The notes beneath the pieces are model-generated. The model was not told the origin of the DNA. It did no database searches and was given only the letters and a program-made list of their open reading frames with translations. From Natronoglycomyces albus (GTDB lineage Bacteria > Actinomycetota > Actinomycetes > Mycobacteriales > Micromonosporaceae), in the NCBI RefSeq assembly GCF_016925535.1, contig NZ_CP070496.1:496001-560000 (forward strand): a DNA stretch of 64,000 nt. Reading direction: 5' to 3'. A program made the position numbers and the translations under genes. This document shows, piece by piece, positions 17,165 through 23,847 of the stretch; within the stretch, counting starts at the first letter, position 1, and each line of letters opens with the position of its first letter.

Positions 17165-17758
17165 TTAAGCGTAGGCCAGGTAGGGGCCTGGCTTGTCGGG
17201 CTCCTCAAAACGGAAGCGCAATTGCAGGTCGGTTTCTTCGATCAGGTCGACTTGCTGCGTGAACTGTTCGTTGGTGATGACGAGGAAGCCGCGCAGACCC
17301 CATTCCTTCGCCAGCCAGCCGCGCAGAGTTTCCAAGAGGGCGCGGTCGGTCTCCGTTGCCAGCTGGGACTTGCGGACCCAGAAGTAGACCGTTGCCTGGT
17401 AGTCATCCCACTGTTCATCTGCGACCGGGGTGATTGTGCTGCGGGTGTACATCGGCGATGCGGTGGCAAAGAGGTAGACGCAGCCGAGGCATTCCGTTTC
17501 GGCCGGGTTGAGCACGGTGTAAGTGAAGGCTAGACGTTCGCTGTGGCGCTGCTCTAGATTCTCCAGGTCTGCACGGTTGGCTTCGACGGTGAAGTCGTCT
17601 TCGGGCCAACTCGACTGTTCCCACAAGCGTAGGTAGTCGCGGCTTTCCATGACGGCCGCGTGGTCCATCTCGGCGTCGGCGGCGGTGATGGGCCGCAGGC
17701 GGAAGGTATCTGTGGCGAGGCCAGGGGGGACTTCGCGGTCAGGGTCGGTGAAAAACAT
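17165..17758 (-). CDS. GNAT-type acetyltransferase-like protein
   Basis: Protein of 197 aa with the general layout of a GNAT N-acyltransferase: an N-terminal LRPITAADAEMDHAAV block, a central LGCVYLF strand and a C-terminal half with VYFWVRKSQL. Substrate unknown. The start ATG at 17758 has a perfect AGGAGG, but that sequence is buried in a 13-bp hairpin (17766-17795), suggesting control of translation. Family assignment is moderate, because the acetyl-CoA loop is not canonical. Confidence 0.65.
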   Translation of the reverse strand: MFFTDPDREVPPGLATDTFRLRPITAADAEMDHAAVMESRDYLRLWEQSSWPEDDFTVEANRADLENLEQRHSERLAFTYTVLNPAETECLGCVYLFATASPMYTRSTITPVADEQWDDYQATVYFWVRKSQLATETDRALLETLRGWLAKEWGLRGFLVITNEQFTQQVDLIEETDLQLRFRFEEPDKPGPYLAYA

Positions 17759-17765
17759 GGTTCTA

Positions 17766-17795
17766 CCTCCTGTGCGTCCCTCGACGCACAGGAGG
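17766..17795 (-). promoter_or_regulatory. Hairpin sequestering the Shine-Dalgarno of the GNAT gene
   Basis: On the - strand CCTCCTGTGCGTC pairs perfectly (13 bp, loop GAGG) with GACGCACAGGAGG. The 3' arm contains the whole AGGAGG of the gene, 7 nt before its ATG. The fold would block ribosome access; opening could depend on temperature, a ligand, a protein or an upstream leader peptide. Confidence 0.7.
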
Positions 17796-17855
17796 AGTGT
17801 AGCTAGCGGCGCCGCGTGGGCGCATTCTTTTTATGCGCGCTGGGCGGTGCCGCAA

Positions 17856-18038
17856 TTAGCGGCTGGTTGCGTCGGCGAGGTGGGCGTGTTCGTCGTAGTG
17901 GTCGCCGTGCAAATGGTGCTGGTGGTCCCCGTGCAGATAGTCGACGTGGTCGTTGTGCACGATCTTTTCGTGGCCGCAGTTTTCGCCGTGTTCATGCTCT
18001 GAGACGGTGTGCTCCGCGCGAACGTGCTCATTGTCCAT
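17856..18038 (-). CDS. Histidine-rich small protein, probable zinc binding
   Basis: Protein of 60 aa with about a quarter histidines, in clusters such as HEHGENCGHE, DHVDYLHGDH and HQHHLHGDHYDEHAH. Similar short His-rich proteins are widespread in actinobacteria and are sometimes labelled zinc transporter components, but it has no membrane segment. ATG at 18038 follows GGGGGA. It is divergent from a zinc-free L36 gene with a Zur-like box, supporting a role in zinc storage or delivery. The biochemical role is inferred. Confidence 0.75.
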   Translation of the reverse strand: MDNEHVRAEHTVSEHEHGENCGHEKIVHNDHVDYLHGDHQHHLHGDHYDEHAHLADATSR

Positions 18039-18263
18039 AGTAGATCCCCCGAGATCCTTGTTTGCTGCTGGTTCGCTGTTTTACCTGGTCGGGACTTTGG
18101 TTGTTCAGGCCCGTGGGCGGCGTATTCTCGCCGCTGCGAACCGGTGCCTCATGGGCTCAGAATACCGAGGCGGCGGCCGCTGGTGGCTGTTTCGAAAGAT
18201 TGACGGGCCTGGTCGCGCGATGAGGGCTCGTTGCCGCACCTGGGGGGCATTGCTAGACTCTTA

Positions 18264-18280
18264 TTGAAAACGATAACCAT
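18264..18280 (+). promoter_or_regulatory. Zur-like box upstream of L36
   Basis: TTGAAAACGATAACCAT lies 18 bp upstream of the L36 start. Against the actinobacterial Zur palindrome TGAAAATGATTTTCA, 11 of 15 core positions agree. Its place before a Cys-free L36 gene is the classic Zur target arrangement. Confidence 0.6.
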
Positions 18281-18297
18281 GTGCATGAGGAGTGAGT

Positions 18298-18420
18298 ATG
18301 AAGGTGCGCGCATCCCTAAAGTCACTAAAGAACAAGCCGGGTTCGCAGGTGGTGCGGCGGCGGGGCCGGGTCTATGTGATCAACAAGCTCAATCCGCGCT
18401 TTAAGGGGCGCCAGGGCTAG
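18298..18420 (+). CDS. rpmJ: Ribosomal protein L36, zinc-independent form
   Basis: Large-subunit ribosomal protein of 40 aa beginning [15 protein letters not shown] and ending NPRFKGRQG. The four zinc ligands of ordinary L36 (CxxC..C..H) are absent, marking the C-minus paralogue used during zinc starvation so zinc can be released from ribosomes. ATG follows GAGGAG, and a Zur-like box lies just upstream. The main rpmJ is expected elsewhere with the ribosomal operons. Confidence 0.92.
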   Translation: MKVRASLKSLKNKPGSQVVRRRGRVYVINKLNPRFKGRQG

Positions 18421-18860
18421 TCACTGAGGGGTTCTGTGGGCCAGCCACGCGGCGAGAACTCGACTAGGGCGAACCGGAGCGGATCACCCCATCTCCGCTC
18501 CGGTTCCTGCGGTGTCTTCTGAGCGTTTTCTTCGCCGATCTTCTCCTGTGCCTAGTGGACTTTTCCGCGTTGTTCCGCTTTGCCACGTGATGACCCCCAG
18601 CAAGGTAGCGGCCCTCGGTCACTCGGCATGTCCTATATCGACGATCTCGCCGCGTCGCTCTCATCGGCGGCTTCCTTTTCGGACGAAACCGCTGCGCCGG
18701 CCAGATTTGGGGGCCGCTTCGTTACGCCCCTCCATGCGCTGCGGCGTGACTTCCCTTGTACAGTCCATTTTGGGCTTGTGCTGCGCATCCGTTGGTAGGT
18801 ACCCTCACCCGAACGGGCCGCCACGGATGCCCGATGGGCGAGTGGAAAGGCGTTGTATTC
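18421..18860 (+). pseudogene. Intergenic stretch with gene fragments (DUF397 end, DUF6883-gene start)
   Basis: No intact gene. After a terminator hairpin (18472-18505), bases 18550-18588 read VDFSALFRFAT-stop, matching the C-terminus of the DUF397 gene at 22662-22835. The following GATGACCCCCAGCA and CGGCCCTCGGT also match its downstream region. At 18628 a fragment beginning MSYIDDLAASLSS matches the N-terminus of the gene at 19326, then loses similarity after about 23 codons. These look like remnants of duplicated or deleted accessory genes. Confidence 0.65.
18472..18505 (+). terminator. Terminator hairpin after L36
   Basis: A 12-bp perfect stem AACCGGAGCGGA / TCCGCTCCGGTT with a 10-nt loop. 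A close copy with the same loop sequence occurs at 20540-20573. Confidence 0.75.
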
Positions 18861-19130
18861 ATGGACGAGAAATACACGTACACGCACGAAGCGCCCGAAT
18901 GGTTCAGGGTCAAGAACGCGCCAATGTTCGGGTGGCAGCGCGGATCACAGTACGTTGAGCTGTTTGTCTCCGGCAAAAACCGGCTTCGGCACCAGTACGT
19001 GCCCGAGGGCGGGTTCGATAGTCAAGAAGAGTTCGACGCCTACTGCCGCGAGGCGCTGGAAGAAATGGGGCCCGAGCAGGCCCACCGGCTAGCGTGGAGG
19101 ATCGAACACGCGTTCTTGGGAAAGCAATGA
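18861..19130 (+). CDS. Hypothetical protein, 89 aa
   Basis: Small soluble protein, not recognised, beginning MDEKYTYTHEAPEWF with a Tyr/Trp-rich N-terminal half and a helical acidic C-terminal half (FDSQEEFDAYCREALEEMG). ATG at 18861 follows GGAAAGG; an in-frame ATG at 18834 is the alternative. A classical terminator with a T-run (19200-19231) follows, supporting a real transcript. It sits among toxin/immunity-like and DUF397 material, so an accessory role is likely. Confidence 0.6.
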   Translation: MDEKYTYTHEAPEWFRVKNAPMFGWQRGSQYVELFVSGKNRLRHQYVPEGGFDSQEEFDAYCREALEEMGPEQAHRLAWRIEHAFLGKQ

Positions 19131-19199
19131 TCGGGGTAGGTCTTCTAGGTATCTCTAAACGGCCTGATACTGCCACCTCCTCCTAGTTTCTTGTAAGAG

Positions 19200-19231
19200 A
19201 GCCCGCGCTCGCTTTCCTCGGGCGGGCTTTT
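19200..19231 (+). terminator. Intrinsic terminator with T-run
   Basis: AGCCCGC pairs with GCGGGCT (loop 15 nt) and is followed by TTTTC, about 70 bp after the stop of the 89-aa gene. Confidence 0.75.
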
Positions 19232-19325
19232 CTATGCCAGGCCGACCCTTTGGCCAGAACGTGTACATGTCGACTATGGGACAGATGGCTACCGCGTGGG
19301 GTTGGTCGCCCAAAGCGTGCTTGGC

Positions 19326-19982
19326 ATGTCCTCTATCGATGATCTCGCTACGTCGCTTTCATCGACGCCTTCCTCTGCGGATGAAACCGCTGCGGCTCTT
19401 AGCCGAGCGAAAGCCGTTGCCGAGGGTGTGGTTGGCGCTTTCCAGTCGCTTGGTGCGGACGGTCGGGCAGCGCACGCGCATGCCGTGGCCGACCAGATCG
19501 AGGGCATCACCGGCCAACAAGCGGCGGTCACGGACACCATCGAGAATGCCCAGTAAGCGACCAAGGCACTACGAGACGCTTTACTGACCACCAACAGCGC
19601 GGGCAGCGCTGCCGCAGCGCCACATCCCGCACGCCCGTCTCACTGGCCGGACTTCTCGCGAGCGACCATCCTGGACGGCAAAATCGCTGGATACGCCCTC
19701 AAAATGGATCATCCTAAAGGTGGCGGCAAGGCGCGCGTGATCAAGTCGGCCACGGGGCTGGGCCCTGAAGATGCCGATAACGTCAAACAGCAGATATGGG
19801 CCAAGGCCAACCAAACTGGGCCGAATACGAAGGGGAGGAACAGGTGGGGCCAGGTGTGGGCAGTCGACATTGACCTGGAAGGGCCCAAGGGTTCTGTCAG
19901 AGTGCGCACAGGATGGATGACCGAGGATAACGGCGTGACAAGGTTGACCACTGTCTCGTTCCCACCGAAGGGGAGGCAATGA
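19326..19982 (+). pseudogene. DUF6883-type gene interrupted by one in-frame stop
   Basis: The reading frame from ATG 19326 runs 76 codons (MSSIDDLATSLSS..., a helical N-domain), meets TAA at 19554-19556, then continues in the same frame with no further stop to 19982. The continuation reads ATKALRDALLTTNSAG, then ILDGKIAGYALKMDHPKGGGKARV and a DUF6883-like domain ending SFPPKGRQ. A single substitution of a sense codon would make one protein of 217 aa. The DUF6883 domain occurs at the C-termini of secreted polymorphic toxins and beside DUF4926 genes, as here. Translation restart at ATG 19704 is possible but would lose the first conserved strand. Confidence 0.7.
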
Positions 19983-20176
19983 AGGAAATCGACGTCGTTG
20001 AGCTGTTGGTAGACGTGCCTGAGGAGGGCCTCAAAGCTGGCGAGACCGGAACGGTCGTGCTGGAGCTCGACGAAGATACCGTCGAGGTCGAGTTCGTTGA
20101 TGACGAGGGCTACACCACAGCACAGTTGCCGCTACGCCGTGACCAGCTCCGTGTCACCTGGTCGTACGAAGGTTGA
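19979..20176 (+). CDS. DUF4926 protein, probable partner/immunity
   Basis: Small protein of 65 aa (MKEIDVVELLVDVPEEGL..GETGTVVLEL..VEVEFVDDEG) with the SH3-like layout of DUF4926. Its ATG overlaps the stop of the DUF6883 gene (ATGA). DUF4926 and DUF6883 genes commonly neighbour each other, and an immunity or neutralising role has been proposed by context. The start choice is fixed by the overlap. Confidence 0.8.
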   Translation: MKEIDVVELLVDVPEEGLKAGETGTVVLELDEDTVEVEFVDDEGYTTAQLPLRRDQLRVTWSYEG

Positions 20177-20200
20177 CCGCTGGCCCAGGCACAGCGAAAC

Positions 20201-20223
20201 GGCCCCACCCGAAAGGTAGGGCC
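20201..20223 (+). terminator. Terminator after the DUF4926 gene
   Basis: GGCCC.ACC-CGAAA-GGT.GGGCC forms a hairpin 25 bp after the stop and is followed by ACTGTTCTTTC. Confidence 0.6.
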
Positions 20224-20539
20224 ACTGTTCTTTCACTTGACGACATTTTCTTCGTGCGTCCCTTCGCGCGCGATGTGCCAGTTTTCCGCGCAGAGGGTTC
20301 GCCCCACGTCGCGTCAAAAAGGTCGCGGTCCTCAACCTGCCTCAGCGCTTTAGTGCTCACTGCCGATGAACACCGTGGGCAGTGAGCCCGCTTCGCTCGA
20401 TATCTGCTCGATCTATGCGGACGCGACCTAGTCCGCATCGTGGAACACTGCACCGCCCAGCAAAGTCCCTAGTGGACAAGCGAGGTTGGCACGCACAAAC
20501 TCGCGAGCTAGTGACCCGCTTCCGGCCCCGACCAGGGTG

Positions 20540-20573
20540 AGCCGGAGCGGATCACCTCATCTGGGCTCCGGTT
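20540..20573 (-). terminator. Terminator hairpin, copy of the one after L36
   Basis: GCCGGAGC / GCTCCGGT stem with intervening GGATCACCTCATCT. It shares about 20 bp of flanking and loop sequence with 18472-18505 and lies just after the end of the - strand operon. Confidence 0.6.
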
Positions 20574-20583
20574 CCTGTAGTGC

Positions 20584-20850
20584 CTATTGCGTCTGGTCCT
20601 CTCCGAAATGCGCTTCGAACTTGGCACGGAAGGCGGCCACCCATGCGCCGGAGCCGTCGCCGAAGATGTGCCATTGAAACCACCAGTGGCCGCGCGGCGT
20701 CAGATGTGCCCGCCCAATGGGGCCCTTGGTGATGTCGCCGCCTCGGTAGATGTCGACCACGCCGGGTCGATCGAGTTCATAGAGGTGGTAGTCGTGGCCC
20801 ATCTCGATGATGCCAATATGCGCGCCCACCTCGGGCTGAGAGTGGTTCAT
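20584..20850 (-). CDS. Hypothetical protein, 88 aa
   Basis: Last gene of a three-gene coupled operon. ATG at 20850 overlaps the upstream stop (ATGA) and has AGGTGAG ahead of it. The sequence (IGIIEMGHDYHLYELDRPG..RGHWWFQWHIFGDG) is Trp/His-rich and probably a small beta fold; no family recognised. Together with the two upstream genes and the divergent XRE/DUF397 set it resembles the variable small-gene loci common in streptomycete-like genomes. Confidence 0.65.
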   Translation of the reverse strand: MNHSQPEVGAHIGIIEMGHDYHLYELDRPGVVDIYRGGDITKGPIGRAHLTPRGHWWFQWHIFGDGSGAWVAAFRAKFEAHFGEDQTQ

Positions 20851-21131
20851 GGCTTGCTCACCTGCGCCAACAGTGCTGCTGCGTGAGTGCGCACCTGGGA
20901 AAGGATCGCCTCCCGCCACGTGTTCGGGCGGCCGCAAAAAGGTGTCTCCCACTGCGAGGCGAGTATGGTGCCGCGCCGCAGTAGAAGCGTGGCCACCGCG
21001 ATGGGCATGGTCTGGCCTCGCATTGTCAGCCGAAGCGCGCCGCCGTGATCAGGATCGGGCGAGACCATGTAAGTGTCGCTGGCGTAGTCGAACTCGACGA
21101 CGCTCTCGGGTGTGGTCTTGGCGTCGGTCAT
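20847..21131 (-). CDS. Hypothetical protein, 94 aa
   Basis: Middle gene of the operon. ATG at 21131 overlaps the upstream stop (ATGA at 21128-21131) and gives MTDAKTTPESVVEFDYAS. The body has a beta-rich first half (DTYMVSPDPDHGGALRLTM) and a helical C-terminus. No family recognised. The longer reading frame to 21272 is rejected because coupling fixes the start. Confidence 0.65.
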   Translation of the reverse strand: MTDAKTTPESVVEFDYASDTYMVSPDPDHGGALRLTMRGQTMPIAVATLLLRRGTILASQWETPFCGRPNTWREAILSQVRTHAAALLAQVSKP

Positions 21132-21352
21132 GACAGACCTACCGGAAGCCACGTGGTCGACCGGGCGCGAGCGTCGGCGGCGATGAGCGCGGCTCGTCCA
21201 TCGCGTTTGGGCTGGCAGCCTCCCCGCCTCCACGGTTGATTGCAGTAGCGGCACCGAAGCCGCAACGTCCACGTCAAGCGGGGGCCATGTAGGTGCAAGT
21301 GGGACTGGATTTCGCCCAGGCGGGCATTGGGCAGTATCGTTTCATGAGACAT
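21128..21352 (-). CDS. Small protein with a Cys cluster, first gene of operon
   Basis: Protein of 74 aa with CRYCNQPWRRGGC in the middle, a possible zinc knuckle, and an otherwise basic chain. ATG at 21352 follows GAGG. It is coupled at its stop to the next gene. Function unknown; the existence of the gene is supported by the chain of ATGA overlaps rather than by homology. Confidence 0.55.
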   Translation of the reverse strand: MSHETILPNARLGEIQSHLHLHGPRLTWTLRLRCRYCNQPWRRGGCQPKRDGRAALIAADARARSTTWLPVGLS

Positions 21353-21379
21353 CGCGAGACCTCATCTTGTGGTGTCGGA

Positions 21380-21423
21380 GACGGCCGCCGGAGGGACCGT
21401 GCAAAGAACTTCCGGCGGCCGTC
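21380..21423. promoter_or_regulatory. 13-bp stem hairpin in the divergent spacer
   Basis: GACGGCCGCCGGA (21380-21392) pairs perfectly with TCCGGCGGCCGTC (21411-21423), 28 bp upstream of the - strand operon start. No gene ends here, so it is either an orphan terminator from deleted DNA or a 5' leader structure of that operon. Confidence 0.55.
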
Positions 21424-21646
21424 GTGTGCGCTGGTGAGGAATCCGCTAGCGCGGGGGTCGTCCGGACGCCAGCGAACCTGTGCCACCCCAGCAAGCGACA
21501 CATCAGCCGTGACCGCCAACGACGGCCACAACCCGACCATAAGGCGATTGCGGCGCATTTCGGAAGAGGCACACGCTGACGCGATTTGGTAGGGGCTAAA
21601 ACGCTCCAGCAAAATCGATTCGAGTCGCTTGTGATACCATCCGCGC

Positions 21647-22486
21647 ATGATGAGCTACGGTAAGTCACCATCTTTGGCTCGGCGGACTCTGGCCAAGAAA
21701 TTGCAGAAAGCCCGGGAAGCAAAGGGCCTGAGCCCGCAGGATCTCGGAGCCTTGACCGGCTATCACAAGTCGACGATCAACAAGATTGAGCGCGCCGAGC
21801 AAGGCGTCAAGCAAACGCAGCTCGAAGGGATTGTCAAGCACCTCGACATTACCGACGAGGAGCGGTCCTATCTATTTTCGCTGCGGTTGCGCAGCAATCA
21901 GCGGGGATGGTGGGAGAGCCATTTTGATCTTGGCTCCGCTAGCCGTATCTCACCGACGACGCAGCTGCTGGTTGAGGCGGAACAGGCGGCTACTCGCATT
22001 CGCTCCCTGCAAGCTGAGGTGATTCCGGGGCTGATCCAGACCCAGGAGTATCACCACGAAATGGACCGAGCAGCGGTGCCCTCATTGCGCGATGATTCTG
22101 GTGCGGGGTTCCAGATCCGCAGCCGCCGCAGCCAGCTGCTTTTCAGTCGCGACGACCAGCCTCAGCTCGAATTCATCGTCGGGGCGGGCGCGATGCACTA
22201 TCTGTCGCAGATGCCCGAAGAGGTACGGCGCGGTCAGCTCCAACGACTGGAAGAGGTCGCCTCGCTGCCGAATGCCTCGATTCATGTTCTCGACCGCATC
22301 CATGCGGCGGCTGCCGGTGGGTTCACGCTCATTGACTCTCCGGATCTGAGCTTGGTCTACCAAGACGTTGCCCACGAGGGGAGCTATCGTGAAGAGAAGG
22401 CACTATTGTCGCTCTACGACGAGATCTTCACCCATGCGTTGAAGCAGGCCGTAGGCATAAGGGAGTATCTGAATGAAATGGCGTAA
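21647..22486 (+). CDS. XRE-family regulator with DUF5753 domain
   Basis: DNA-binding protein of 279 aa. The N-terminal helix-turn-helix (LQKAREAKGLSPQDLGALTGYHKSTINKIE, about residues 20-70) is followed by the DUF5753 ligand-like domain (VIPGLIQTQEYHHEM to the C-terminus). Such genes are nearly always followed by DUF397 genes, as here; they act as paired regulators in developmental control in streptomycetes. The stop overlaps the first DUF397 start by 14 bp. ATG 21650 is an equally good start. No strong Shine-Dalgarno is seen. Confidence 0.9.
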   Translation: MMSYGKSPSLARRTLAKKLQKAREAKGLSPQDLGALTGYHKSTINKIERAEQGVKQTQLEGIVKHLDITDEERSYLFSLRLRSNQRGWWESHFDLGSASRISPTTQLLVEAEQAATRIRSLQAEVIPGLIQTQEYHHEMDRAAVPSLRDDSGAGFQIRSRRSQLLFSRDDQPQLEFIVGAGAMHYLSQMPEEVRRGQLQRLEEVASLPNASIHVLDRIHAAAAGGFTLIDSPDLSLVYQDVAHEGSYREEKALLSLYDEIFTHALKQAVGIREYLNEMA

Positions 22487-22661
22487 GAGTTCACGCAGTC
22501 AAGCCAACGGCACAAACTCAGACTGTGTTGAAGCGCGCACGATCGCTGGGGCATTCCAGGTGCGGGATTCGAAGCTTGGTGAGTCCTCGCCGGTTTTTGG
22601 TCTGGCTGAGGGTGAGTTTGCCGGGCTGCTGCGTGCGGCCAAGCGGTTAGGGAGCATCTGA
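22473..22661 (+). CDS. DUF397 protein, copy 1
   Basis: DUF397 protein of 62 aa beginning MKWRKSSRSQANGTNSDCVE and containing VRDSK. Its first codons lie inside the end of the XRE gene. A second copy follows at once; the junction sequences at 22461 and 22650 match, so the pair arose by tandem duplication of about 189 bp. DUF397 proteins bind or modulate the adjacent XRE/DUF5753 regulator. Confidence 0.88.
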   Translation: MKWRKSSRSQANGTNSDCVEARTIAGAFQVRDSKLGESSPVFGLAEGEFAGLLRAAKRLGSI

Positions 22662-22835
22662 ATGAAATGGCGTAAGAGTTCACGCAGTCAAGGAAACGGC
22701 ACGAACTCGAGTTGTGTTGAGGCGCGTGTTGCGGCCGGGGCGTTCCAGGTGCGGGATTCGAAACTGGGCGAGCCTTCGCCGATCTTTCATCTGCACCCAG
22801 GTGACTTCTCCGCGTTGCTTCGCCGCGCGAAGTGA
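22662..22835 (+). CDS. DUF397 protein, copy 2
   Basis: DUF397 protein of 57 aa beginning MKWRKSSRSQGNGTNSSCVE and ending GDFSALLRRAK. It starts right after the stop of copy 1. Divergence from copy 1 is concentrated in the C-terminal third, so both copies are probably functional. A remnant of its 3' end is found at 18550-18588. A hairpin terminator follows at 22851. Confidence 0.88.
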   Translation: MKWRKSSRSQGNGTNSSCVEARVAAGAFQVRDSKLGEPSPIFHLHPGDFSALLRRAK

Positions 22836-22850
22836 TGACCCCCAGCACCT

Positions 22851-22880
22851 AAGCGGCCCTCGGTGAACCGAAGGCCGCTT
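22851..22880. terminator. Terminator between convergent genes
   Basis: AAGCGGCC / GGCCGCTT stem with an inner CGG/CCG pairing, between the DUF397 gene and the imine reductase gene. Confidence 0.75.
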
Positions 22881-22896
22881 TACTATGGTCGTTTAC

Positions 22897-23766
22897 CTAG
22901 TGGCCGCGAATGGTCTGGTACGTGGGCACCGGTTCGCCCTTTTTCTCGCTGGCTTCCAGGCTGCGGCTGTAAATGTCTTGCACCGCGCGGATGACGCTGG
23001 CGTCCACCCCGACTTGCTCGCTCGTGTCGATCACGTGCTGAGCCCCGGCATGCATCATCTTCAACTCCGAGACTCCGCCCCAGCCACCGTCTTTGGCCAT
23101 CATGTTGGTGAAAGCCATGAAATCCGGCAACGTCTTGGGCACGTGCTGCGCAAACGGCAAGAACCGGTCCGGGTCCTCGCCCCACCGTTCAATGGTGGCC
23201 CTGGCCTGTTCGAACGCCAACAACATGGGGTGGAACAGGTTTAGCATCGTCTGGTAGTACAGGTTCGCCGTGGCCGGGTCCTCCCCGATGTATTCGGGGC
23301 GACTCAGCGGAGCCAACGTCTCCTCATAGGCCTCGTACAGGTGGCGCGGGCCCGAATAGAACACATAGTTCAGCTCGTGCGTCAGATTGTCCGACTGCGT
23401 CATGGGCCCACCGGTCAACTGCCGCGCCCCCTGCTCGCCCAGCCAAGCCGCGCCCTCGGCGGTCTCGGTGGGGTTGCCCGAGGTCATATTGACGATGATG
23501 CGTCCCTTAAGGTGCTGGGCCACCGGTTCCAACACCTTGCGAACAGCCTCATAGTGCGTCAAGCTGACCACGATCAAAGTGTTCGCCTCCAGCGCCTCGG
23601 CCAGAGACGCGGCCTTGATCGCCCCTTCGGCCGCCATCGCCTCGGCCTTGCTCTCGGTCCGGTTCCACACCGTCACGGCGTTGCCGGCCGCCAAGAACTG
23701 GCGCACCATCGCCTGCCCCATCGGGCCCAAACCGATCACAGTCACCGGCACTTTCGCGTTCGACAT
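22897..23766 (-). CDS. Imine reductase / beta-hydroxyacid dehydrogenase family oxidoreductase
   Basis: NAD(P)H-dependent oxidoreductase of 289 aa. The N-terminal Rossmann motif is VTVIGLGPMGQAMVRQFL, followed by VWNRTESKA, typical of NADPH use. IVNMTSGNPTETAEGAAWLGEQGA resembles imine reductases more than hydroxyisobutyrate dehydrogenases, and the usual catalytic Lys of the latter is not evident. ATG at 23766 has AAGGAG 5 nt upstream, so the GTG at 23772 is rejected. It is divergent from a SARP-type regulator across an 81-bp region with direct repeats, suggesting it is a target. Natural substrate unknown. Confidence 0.82.
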   Translation of the reverse strand: MSNAKVPVTVIGLGPMGQAMVRQFLAAGNAVTVWNRTESKAEAMAAEGAIKAASLAEALEANTLIVVSLTHYEAVRKVLEPVAQHLKGRIIVNMTSGNPTETAEGAAWLGEQGARQLTGGPMTQSDNLTHELNYVFYSGPRHLYEAYEETLAPLSRPEYIGEDPATANLYYQTMLNLFHPMLLAFEQARATIERWGEDPDRFLPFAQHVPKTLPDFMAFTNMMAKDGGWGGVSELKMMHAGAQHVIDTSEQVGVDASVIRAVQDIYSRSLEASEKKGEPVPTYQTIRGH

Positions 23767-23810
23767 AGTCACTCCTTGGTTCGTCGTTGGCCCAACAGTG
23801 CCGCTTCGCG

Positions 23811-23839
23811 CCTACGGTTGTCCTACGGTCGGCCTACAC
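23811..23839. promoter_or_regulatory. Three 7-bp direct repeats at 11-bp spacing, SARP-type operator
   Basis: CCTACGG (23811), CCTACGG (23822) and CCTACAC (23833) are spaced exactly 11 bp apart. Heptamer repeats with 4-bp spacers on one face of the helix are the known SARP recognition pattern. They lie in the spacer between the imine reductase gene and the BTAD regulator gene. Confidence 0.65.
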
Positions 23840-23847
23840 TTGCCCTC

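Larger units (their letters stand above)
20177..20583. other. 407-bp gap with two terminators
   Basis: No gene supported. It holds hairpins at 20201-20223 and 20540-20573. One short coding-like remnant around 20405-20450 reads LDLCGRDLVRIVEHCT but has no start and cannot be assigned. Confidence 0.5.

Noticed and set aside
23341-23847. N-terminal extension of the SARP regulator frame
   Set aside because: Antisense to the imine reductase; the winged helix starts cleanly at 23848.
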